Source of the DNA: CAZHAX01 sp964530325
Lineage (GTDB): Bacteria > Chloroflexota > Anaerolineae > B4-G1
NCBI GenBank assembly: GCA_964530325.1
Contig: CAZHAX010000001.1
Span: 310,001-374,000, forward strand
Direction of reading: 5' to 3'
Length of the DNA stretch: 64,000 bases
Position 1 is the first letter of the stretch. Each line of letters starts with the position of its first letter. The position numbers and the translations under genes were made by a program. The notes under the pieces were generated by a model that was given only the letters and a program-made list of their open reading frames with translations, was not told the origin of the DNA and made no database searches. Below, in pieces: positions 57,561 to 64,000 of this stretch.

Positions 57561-57668
57561 GGCAAGGTTTGAGGGCTCGGTTGCGAGCAGTCCTGGCTGA
57601 TTAGGCCTTGCTTACCGATCATCGAGCATCCAGCATTGACTGAGCAGTCTGGCGGCAAGGAGTTGACG

Positions 57669-58637
57669 ATGGAAGACCGAACGTTGGTGCGGACGATAGT
57701 GGCTGTATTCGTGGCCTTCGTGCTCGGGTTCATGTTACCGGTGTGCAGCTGCGTCGGCACCGGGTGGTTGGCCGTGCGGGGGCTGGCCGGGATGGCGCCG
57801 ACCGATCCGCAGGCGCTCCCCGCGCTGGGCGATTCCGTTGCCGTGCTCAGGCTGAACGGAGTGATAGCCTCCTCCGGGGGCACGAGCCTGTATTCGACGG
57901 GCGTCTCTCCCACGGGAGTGGCCGAAGCGCTGGAGCAGGCTGCCGCCAACCGGTCAATCAAGGCTGTGGTGGTCCGAGTGAATAGCCCGGGAGGAAGTGT
58001 GGTCGCCTCAGACGAGATCTACCGGGCCTTCCTCGAGTTCGAGAAACCGATCGTCATCTCGATGGGCGAGATGGCCGCCTCGGGCGGCTACTACATCGCT
58101 TGCGGGGCCGACTACGTGCTCGCCCATCCGGGCACGCTCACCGGCTCGATCGGCGTCATCAGCGAGTTCTACAACCTGGAGGAGCTGCTGGACGAGATCG
58201 GCGTCGACGTCTTCGTCATCAGCTCCGGCCCCACGAAGGACTTCGGCAGCCCCTACAGGGAGATGACCGAGGAGGAGCGTGGAATGTGGGAGGCGGTCAT
58301 CGACGAGACCTACGAGAGCTTCGTGTCCATCGTCGCCGAAGCTCGCGATCTCCCGCTGGCCGACGTGCGTGCGCTGGCTGACGGCCGGGTCTACACGGGA
58401 CAACAGGCGCTGGAGCTGGGGCTGGTCGACGGGCTGGGCACGCTTGACGACGCGATCGCCAAGGCGGCTGAGCTGGGTGGGATAGCAGGTGAGCCTTACG
58501 TCGTCGAGCTGCAGCAGCCGCAGGGCTTGTTCGAGTTGCTGTACGGTTTCCAGAGCGACTCTGGGCTGCCTTCGCTGGAGGAGATCATCGACTGGGCCGG
58601 GAGGGTGCGGCTGGAGTACCGCTTCACCGGCGAGTAG
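57669..58637 (+). CDS. sppA: Signal peptide peptidase SppA, S49 family
   Basis: A 322-residue membrane-bound serine protease. It has one N-terminal transmembrane segment (TIVAVFVAFVLGFMLPVCS), a nucleophile Ser in S-M-G-E-M-A-A-S-G-G-Y-Y-I-A, and the Lys region VISSGPTKDFGSPYREMT. It is the short (one-domain) form and not the tandem E. coli form. ATG 57669 with AAGGAG 6 nt upstream; an in-frame TTG/ATT-like earlier start has no site. Confidence 0.9.
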   Translation: MEDRTLVRTIVAVFVAFVLGFMLPVCSCVGTGWLAVRGLAGMAPTDPQALPALGDSVAVLRLNGVIASSGGTSLYSTGVSPTGVAEALEQAAANRSIKAVVVRVNSPGGSVVASDEIYRAFLEFEKPIVISMGEMAASGGYYIACGADYVLAHPGTLTGSIGVISEFYNLEELLDEIGVDVFVISSGPTKDFGSPYREMTEEERGMWEAVIDETYESFVSIVAEARDLPLADVRALADGRVYTGQQALELGLVDGLGTLDDAIAKAAELGGIAGEPYVVELQQPQGLFELLYGFQSDSGLPSLEEIIDWAGRVRLEYRFTGE

Positions 58638-58647
58638 GGGCCGGGGT

Positions 58648-60096
58648 CTACTCTTGCAGCCGCCGCAGCAGCACCTGCTGTACGACCTGGGGGTTGGCCT
58701 TGCCCTCGGTCGCCTTCATCACCTGGCCCATTAGCCAGCCGAGCACCTTCTCCTCGCCGGCGCGGTACCTGGCTACCTCGTCTGCGCTGTCTTGGAGAAC
58801 TTGCGCCACGGCTCGCTCCAGCGCCGCCTCGTCCGATATCTGAGCCAGGCCGCGCTTGTCCACGATGGCGCCGGCCTGCTCGCCCGTGGCGAACATCTCT
58901 TCCAGTATCTGCTTGCCCGTGCTGGCGTTGATCGTGCCGGCATCCACCAGGTCCACCAACTCGGCCAGGGCCTTCGGCTCGACCGTCACCTTCTCGATGG
59001 CCTGCTCGCCTTCCTTCACCAGCCGGAAGAACTCGCCCGTTACCCAGTTGGCGACAGTCTTGGCGTCCGCCTTGCCGGCGCGGACGGCCCGCTCGTAGTA
59101 GTCTGCTGTGCTCCTGTCGGCGACGAGGACGCCGGCGTCGTAGTCGCTGAGTCCGTACTTCGCCACGAAGCGGGCGAGCTTGGTGTCCGGCAGCTCGGGC
59201 AGCTGGCGGCGCAGCTTCTCTACCCACTCACGGCTGATCTCGATCAAGGGCAGGTCTGGCTCGGGGAAGTAGCGGTAGTCGTCGGCGAACTCCTTGCCCC
59301 GCTGCGCCACGGTGACGCCCTTCCCTTCGTCCCAGCCCATCGTCTGCTGCTCGACCTGGCCTCCCGCCTCGACCGTGGCTATCTGGCTCTCGATCTCGTA
59401 GGCCGTGGAGCGGGCCAAGGCCCGGAAGGAGTTGAGGTTCTTGACCTCATGGCGGGCGTTCATCTCCTTCGAGCCGGCTGGGCGGACGCTGACGTTCGCC
59501 TCGAAGCGCATGACGCCCTTCTCCATATCGCCTGAGTTGACGCCGACGTAGACGATGATGGAATGGAGCTTCGTGGCGTAGGCCTTGACCTCCTCGACCG
59601 AGCCCATATCCGCCTCGCTGACGATCTCCAGCAGCGGCACGCCGGCCCGGTTGAAGTCGACCAGGCTCTTGCCATGGCCAACGTGGTGGAGCTTGCCGGT
59701 ATCCTCCTCCAGATGGGCCCGGTTGACGCGTATCCTCTTCCTGCCCGCCTCAGTCTCGATCTCGACATAGCCGTTCTGAGCCAGCGGGGCAAAGACGGGC
59801 GGGTACTGGGAGATCTGGTAGCCCTTGGGCAGATCGGGGTAGAAGTAGGACTTGCGGGCGAAGCGGCTGAGAGGCGGCACCTCGCAGTTGAGTGCCAGCC
59901 CGGTCATGATCGCCATCTCTACCGCCCGCCTGTTGATCACGGGCAGCACACCGGGCATCGCCGTGCACACCGGGCAGACGAAGCTGTTGGGAGCCAGGTC
60001 GCCCGTATCCTCCTTCACCGGGCAGGAGCAGAACATCTTGGAGGCAGTGTGGATCTGAGCGTGGACCTCCAGGCCGATGACCGGTTCGTACTCCAT
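58648..60096 (-). CDS. gatB: Aspartyl/glutamyl-tRNA amidotransferase subunit B
   Basis: A 482-residue GatB. It carries the GxEVHxQ motif (IGLEVHAQI), C-S-C-P-V and VCPVCTAMPGVLPVIN, which make the zinc site, GYQISQYPP, HLEEDTGKL, DFNRAGVPLLEIVSEADM, and the tail YqeY-like domain with QVLQDSADEV. Standard in organisms that make Gln-tRNA and/or Asn-tRNA by transamidation. gatA and gatC are not in the window. Confidence 0.95.
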   Translation of the reverse strand: MEYEPVIGLEVHAQIHTASKMFCSCPVKEDTGDLAPNSFVCPVCTAMPGVLPVINRRAVEMAIMTGLALNCEVPPLSRFARKSYFYPDLPKGYQISQYPPVFAPLAQNGYVEIETEAGRKRIRVNRAHLEEDTGKLHHVGHGKSLVDFNRAGVPLLEIVSEADMGSVEEVKAYATKLHSIIVYVGVNSGDMEKGVMRFEANVSVRPAGSKEMNARHEVKNLNSFRALARSTAYEIESQIATVEAGGQVEQQTMGWDEGKGVTVAQRGKEFADDYRYFPEPDLPLIEISREWVEKLRRQLPELPDTKLARFVAKYGLSDYDAGVLVADRSTADYYERAVRAGKADAKTVANWVTGEFFRLVKEGEQAIEKVTVEPKALAELVDLVDAGTINASTGKQILEEMFATGEQAGAIVDKRGLAQISDEAALERAVAQVLQDSADEVARYRAGEEKVLGWLMGQVMKATEGKANPQVVQQVLLRRLQE

Positions 60097-60152
60097 CAGG
60101 TGTCCCCTCCAGCTGCACCTGGCAGCCTATCGGGTAGCTGCCGGCCGGAGCG

Positions 60153-61382
60153 CTAGCCGCCCAGCGCGGTCAACACGATTGCGGCGATTGCCGCCAGCGC
60201 TATCGCCAGCCCGACGATGGCGGTGATGACCGTCTTCGGTTCCATGCCCGGCATCACCGCGCCGGCCAGCCCGGCGTCGGCGCCGTACTGATGGAACAGC
60301 CGGCCCCACTTGGCCTTCAACGCTTCCCGGACCCGCTTGCGGCCGACGAACGGATACCAGTAGACGTTGTGATAGAGATTGCTGGCGAAATAGGACCATG
60401 GGACGAGCGGCGTGCGCAGCAGAAGGGGCTCGATCGGGTGCAGCCAGCCGTGATAGATCATCTTCTGCCCCCTGCTGGCGAAGGTGTTCTCCTGCACGAA
60501 CTGCCAGTCCTGGGAGAGCACCCACTCCCTGTCCTCGCCTAGGATCTCGATCTGATCCGGGTCCCCGATTCCCAGCCCGGCCTCGTGTGCCAAGCGGATG
60601 AAGTCGATCGACAGGGGATCGAAGCCCTGCATACGGGCGGACATGGCGTCGATGGCCACCTGGTCTGCCGATGCGAGAATGACGTCCTTCTGGTGCCAGC
60701 GCATGGCCCGCGGCCCGGGCCCGTCGCCGGCGAAGGTGCCGTCCATCACGGCGAAGAGGCCGGGATGCACGTCCTGCTGGATCATCAGCAGGTCGACGAG
60801 CGTCTCGTGGATCTGGGAATGTGTCCAGTGGCGCTTCGTGCCCAGGAGGCCGCCGAAGGCGTTCTTCATCGCACCGGTGATCCTGGTGAACACGTGCGTC
60901 TTAACTGTGGGCAGCTGGATGATGTTGCGGCCGTAAAACAGCTCGGGGATGTGTACGCCCTCAGGATAGATCTTGTCCAGCACCAGGAAGGGCTGCTTCG
61001 GCTCGTAGCGCACCCACTTGAACTCGGGCTCGTAGAGGTGTACGTTGCGCAGCCTGTACTTATCCACAACGTACTTGTGCTTGTTGTTCCTTTCGCCAAC
61101 GTAGGCGTTGACGACGACGGTGTTGTTCTGAGCGCCGATCAGGTTGTCGTAGCCCGCAGCCTGCAGGGCCCGAATGACTCCCTCCAGCTGCCAGGGTGCG
61201 GTCGAGCAGGCGGGGTACCAGGTCTGCCAGGAGATGTTGATCTTTAGGATGGTCTCCCTATCCGCAGGCAGCGCCTGGCGGAAGCCGGCCAGCTCCATCA
61301 GGCGGCCGTAGTCCTCCAGAACCGTCTCAGGCGTAGTTCTGAGTACGGCGACCTTGCCGAGGCCCGGGTATTCTTTGGTCAT
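60153..61382 (-). CDS. DUF362 domain protein
   Basis: A 409-residue protein with DUF362 over most of its length: KINISWQTWYPACSTAPWQLE, GVIRALQAAGYDN, QLPTVKTHVFTRITGAMKNAFGG (split here by function, conserved), DVHPGLFAVMDGTFAGDGPGP, and SADQVAIDAMSA. A C-terminal membrane helix follows (ITAIVGLAIALAAIAAIVL). DUF362 proteins usually bind iron-sulfur clusters; no such cysteine cluster is evident here. Overlaps the upstream glycosyltransferase by ATGA. Confidence 0.82.
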   Translation of the reverse strand: MTKEYPGLGKVAVLRTTPETVLEDYGRLMELAGFRQALPADRETILKINISWQTWYPACSTAPWQLEGVIRALQAAGYDNLIGAQNNTVVVNAYVGERNNKHKYVVDKYRLRNVHLYEPEFKWVRYEPKQPFLVLDKIYPEGVHIPELFYGRNIIQLPTVKTHVFTRITGAMKNAFGGLLGTKRHWTHSQIHETLVDLLMIQQDVHPGLFAVMDGTFAGDGPGPRAMRWHQKDVILASADQVAIDAMSARMQGFDPLSIDFIRLAHEAGLGIGDPDQIEILGEDREWVLSQDWQFVQENTFASRGQKMIYHGWLHPIEPLLLRTPLVPWSYFASNLYHNVYWYPFVGRKRVREALKAKWGRLFHQYGADAGLAGAVMPGMEPKTVITAIVGLAIALAAIAAIVLTALGG

Positions 61383-62851
61383 GGCTCCTCCGTCCTCTCC
61401 GCCGAGCGGTCAGGAAGTATACCCCACTTGCGGCGGCCTGTCCAGGTTCGAGGCGTCAGCAGCGGCAGGACGACCGGCAATCCGAACTGCCAAGGAGCGG
61501 TGATGGCCACGGCTGCCGCCCAGTCCATCCCGGGTAGGCCGAGGCTGTCGAAGAGCCAGCCATAGCCCAGCGTGAGCGTAAGCACCGAGAGCTCCGAGGT
61601 CAGGCACAGAAGGAAGGTGCGCAGGCGGGTGCGGCGGGTGAGATGGAGCGCGGCCAGAGGCACGAGCCAGATCGGATACCAGATTCGATAGCTGGAACGC
61701 ATCAATAGGTAGAGGAACAAGAGAAGCAGGCCGGCCTCGGCCAGCCCCATCCGCCCGCGCCACACCCGGACCAGGGCCCACGCGTAGACCCCCGCCAGTG
61801 CAGCCAGCATCAGCGCGTTCAGGATCCACCCCGGCAGGTTGAAGGGAAGCAGCCAGCGCAGCAGCCCGGCCGCCGGCGAGGGCAAAGAGAACGAGCTGCG
61901 GCCCATCTCGGTCAGGATGCCTCCCACGTTCTCCCAGGGCGGCCAGTAGGGCAGGAAGGCGATCAGCGTCAGGCCCAACACGACCGCGACGCCGAGAGCG
62001 AGGGACCCGAGACGCCGGCGCCTCTCCTGCTCCCGCAATACCGCCGCCATCAGGAGCGGCAGCAGCAGGGCTGCCGTGGCTTTCGTCAGCATACCAATCG
62101 TCATGGCTGCGATCGCGGGAATCGACAGCCGCTTTCGCTGCCATAGCAGGAAGCCGAGGAGGACCCAGAACAGCATCACCAGGTCGTTGTGGCCGTTGCC
62201 CACGCCCTGGAGCAGCACCAGCGGATTCCAGGCGAATAGCAGCAGGGCGTGCGTGTCCCGGTCGCAGCCCCAGGCCAGGAGAGCCAGGCAGGCCGCGTAG
62301 GCGATCAAGGCCAGGGCCTTGAAGGCCAGCGCGGCCCCGACGGCGTCGTCCGGGCTGACGCGGACGACACGGGCAGCCAGGTTCTCCCAGGCCGGTCCGT
62401 ATGGAGATAGGGCGTCTTTCCAGCCCCCCGTCAGGTACAGGAAGGGATCGTCCGGGAACCGGTCCGGCGAGACGGCCAGAGGGCTAACCTGGTACACGAC
62501 GGTCAGGCGGGCCCTGCCGATGTACTGGAAGAGGTCGATGGCGGTGATCGGGTAGAGCCAGACGAGGATGAGGCCGAAGGCGAGGCCGAAGCTGGCGACC
62601 GCGCGCATCGATAGCTGTGCTCTTTGGGCCAGCTTCAGTGCCAACCAGTAGGCGGCGAACAGTACCACAAGCCCGCCGGCGTAGACAGCAGCGGACCAGG
62701 GGCGCGCTCGGGAGAGCTTCTCCACGTCATAGAGCCGCTGAGCCTGACCGTGGACGGTGAGCGGATATAGGAGAACATAGGCCAGATAGGAGGCTCCGCT
62801 AGCTGCCCCGAGCGAGGCCAGGAGGACGCCGGGACGACGGACTCTGTCCAT
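61379..62851 (-). CDS. Membrane glycosyltransferase (mannosyltransferase PIG-M/GT87-like)
   Basis: A 490-residue polytopic protein with about eleven to twelve transmembrane helices. It shares the DUF2029/GT-C pattern: loop-1 acidic motif in YPITAIDLFQYIGRAR and VYQVSPLAVSPDRFPDDP, and later LFAWNPLVLLQGVGNGHNDLVML. It likely transfers a sugar from a polyprenyl-phosphate donor. Its ATG (62851) lies 8 bp after a TATAAT box, so the transcript would be leaderless. Confidence 0.8.
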   Translation of the reverse strand: MDRVRRPGVLLASLGAASGASYLAYVLLYPLTVHGQAQRLYDVEKLSRARPWSAAVYAGGLVVLFAAYWLALKLAQRAQLSMRAVASFGLAFGLILVWLYPITAIDLFQYIGRARLTVVYQVSPLAVSPDRFPDDPFLYLTGGWKDALSPYGPAWENLAARVVRVSPDDAVGAALAFKALALIAYAACLALLAWGCDRDTHALLLFAWNPLVLLQGVGNGHNDLVMLFWVLLGFLLWQRKRLSIPAIAAMTIGMLTKATAALLLPLLMAAVLREQERRRRLGSLALGVAVVLGLTLIAFLPYWPPWENVGGILTEMGRSSFSLPSPAAGLLRWLLPFNLPGWILNALMLAALAGVYAWALVRVWRGRMGLAEAGLLLLFLYLLMRSSYRIWYPIWLVPLAALHLTRRTRLRTFLLCLTSELSVLTLTLGYGWLFDSLGLPGMDWAAAVAITAPWQFGLPVVLPLLTPRTWTGRRKWGILPDRSAERTEEP

Positions 62852-62859
62852 CGCCCACC

Positions 62860-62887
62860 ATTATACCATCGGGTGTCTCGGGGCGAA
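62860..62887 (-). promoter_or_regulatory. Promoter of the glycosyltransferase gene, leaderless geometry
   Basis: Minus strand TTCGCC (62887-62882), 16-bp spacer, TATAAT (62865-62860) with TGG. Eight bases separate the -10 box from the ATG. Confidence 0.6.
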
Positions 62888-62957
62888 CAGCCGGGGCGCG
62901 GACGGACGAAGGGCTGGGCGCAGGGAGTCGTTGTCCTGGCGCCCTGTGGCTGAAGCT

Positions 62958-64000
62958 CTAGGGCGTGTCCGGGGCGACGGGAAGGGAGAAGCGAAAGGTG
63001 GAGCCCTGGCCCGGCGCGGTCTCCACAGTGATCGCGCTGCCGTGCATCTCCACAAGCTGCTTGGCGATGGCCAGCCCCAGGCCGCTGCCGCCCATCGCCC
63101 GGGAGCGGGACTTCTCGCCGCGCCAGAAGCGCTCGAAGATGTAGGGCAGGTCCTTCGGCGGGATGCCGCTTCCCGTGTCCGCTACGGCCAGCTCGATGAC
63201 GCCGTCACCGCAGGAGGCGCACAGGATCACCGTTCCCCCCCGCGGCGTGTGACGCAGGGCGTTCGTCAGCAGATTCCCCAGCACCTGGGCGATACGCCGG
63301 GCATCGGCCAGGGCCTTGGGCAGCCCGTCGGCTACCTCGACCTGCAGCGCGATCCCCCTGTCGTCCGCCTGCGGGCCGAAGTTGACTGCCGCGTCGCAGA
63401 GCAGATCGCCGATGTCCGTCGGGCTCATGCTCAGCGCCAGCTGCCCAGTCTCGGCCAGGGCGAGCAGGCGCAGGTCCTCGACGAGATGGCTCAGCAGCTC
63501 CGTCTCCTCGATGATCGGCTCGAGATGCTCTGGCGAGGCGGGGTAGACCCCGTCCAGGACGCCCTCCAGCTTGCCCCTGATAACGGCCAGGGGCGTGCGG
63601 AGTTCGTGGGCCACGTCCGCGGTCATGTCCCGGCGCAGGCTGTCCGCCCGGGCCAGGTCCTCCGCCATGCGGTTGAAGGCGGCGGCCAGCTCCCCCAGCT
63701 CGCCGGGATGGTGCTCGGGGACCCGCACGTCCAGGTTGCCGGAGGCGATGGCCCCGGTCGCCTCCGTGAGCCTGACTAGTGGCCGGGCCATTCTGCGGGA
63801 GATCAGCAGGCCGATGAGCAGGCTGCTTCCGCCTATGCCCACGCCGGCGATCAGGAAGCCGCGCAGGCTGTGGCTCATCATGGTGGTGAAGCCGACCCGC
63901 AGCTGCTGGAGCGGGGAGACGTAGAGGAAGCCGATCTGCTCGCCGCCTGCTACGATGGGGGCGGAGAGGGCCAGCTCGGCCGGGCTCAACCCGCCCCCGA
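62958..64000 (-). CDS. Sensor histidine kinase, N-terminus cut by window edge
   Basis: At least 347 residues; the frame is open to the window edge, so the N-terminal sensor and first transmembrane segment are missing. Visible: a transmembrane helix (LIAGVGIGGSSLLIGLLI), HAMP domain (RRMARPLVRLTEATGAIASGN), HisKA with phospho-acceptor His in DVAHELRTPLAVIRGK, and HATPase with N-box (QVLGNLLTNALRHTP), G1 (DTGSGIPP), F-box and G2 (GGSGLGLAIAKQLVE). The response regulator is presumably beyond the edge. Confidence 0.9.
   Translation of the reverse strand, partial: GGGLSPAELALSAPIVAGGEQIGFLYVSPLQQLRVGFTTMMSHSLRGFLIAGVGIGGSSLLIGLLISRRMARPLVRLTEATGAIASGNLDVRVPEHHPGELGELAAAFNRMAEDLARADSLRRDMTADVAHELRTPLAVIRGKLEGVLDGVYPASPEHLEPIIEETELLSHLVEDLRLLALAETGQLALSMSPTDIGDLLCDAAVNFGPQADDRGIALQVEVADGLPKALADARRIAQVLGNLLTNALRHTPRGGTVILCASCGDGVIELAVADTGSGIPPKDLPYIFERFWRGEKSRSRAMGGSGLGLAIAKQLVEMHGSAITVETAPGQGSTFRFSLPVAPDTP

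Overview
This is a GC-rich window, roughly 60-65% G+C by eye, of bacterial chromosome. It has good Shine-Dalgarno sites, many GTG starts and some TTG starts, and genes in compact runs on both strands. The gene mix points to a strict or facultative anaerobe: an HdrA/MvhD electron-transfer cluster, NiFe-hydrogenase maturation genes, a Tat-exported formate-dehydrogenase-like molybdoenzyme with an NrfD anchor, and many ABC-2 exporters. Chloroflexota is my best guess, but it rests on gene content and style only and is an inference. There is no phage, integrase, IS element or CRISPR array.

Layout. 0-9.6 kb (+): PEBP lipoprotein, FlxA/HydG-like flavin-iron-sulfur protein, ArsA/Get3-type ATPase, HdrA, SUMF1-type lipoprotein, MvhD, MobA, HypF, and a TrmO-like gene interrupted by an amber codon. 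9.6-19.1 kb: small regulators and enzymes, a heterodimeric ABC exporter, a radical SAM protein and a WYL regulator. 19.1-25.5 kb (+): two ABC-2 export systems. 25.5-31 kb (+): a membrane/toast-rack protein, hypD, a methyltransferase, hypE, a DUF1189-like protein, and a decayed tungstate/molybdate-binding-protein fragment. 31-37.2 kb: an EamA transporter, a third ABC system, an M23 peptidase and a CreD-like protein. 37.2-43.1 kb (-): a probable ten-gene thiol-redox operon headed by FmdB and a CsoR/CstR-family repressor. 43.1-46.3 kb (-): tRNA-Cys, tRNA-Leu, rplI, a RodZ-like gene and rimO. 46.4-52.6 kb (-): fdhA-fdhB-nrfD-fdhE with a long structured leader. 52.6-64 kb: a glycoside-hydrolase-like protein, DUF92, a PH-like membrane protein, tyrS, sppA, gatB, DUF362, a glycosyltransferase and a histidine kinase cut by the window edge.

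The strongest finding is that two genes broken by an in-frame TGA look like genuine selenoproteins. In HdrA the TGA lies in the C-x-x-U position of the conserved flavin-domain motif. In a membrane-anchored thioredoxin it is the first residue of the redox motif (U-x-x-C). Each TGA is followed by a near-perfect hairpin whose GGUC or GUC loop begins exactly 27 nt after the stop codon, which is the geometry of a bacterial SECIS. No selA, selB, selC or selD is recognised here, so the decoding machinery must be looked for elsewhere in the genome.

How the genes may work together (inference): HdrA, MvhD and the FlxA-like protein would form the core of a heterodisulfide-reductase-type, possibly bifurcating, electron-transfer unit. 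The hyp genes would mature a NiFe hydrogenase, and MobA and FdhE would serve the molybdoenzyme. The CstR-like operon would handle persulfide or thiol stress. HdrB, HdrC and the hydrogenase structural subunits are not in the window.
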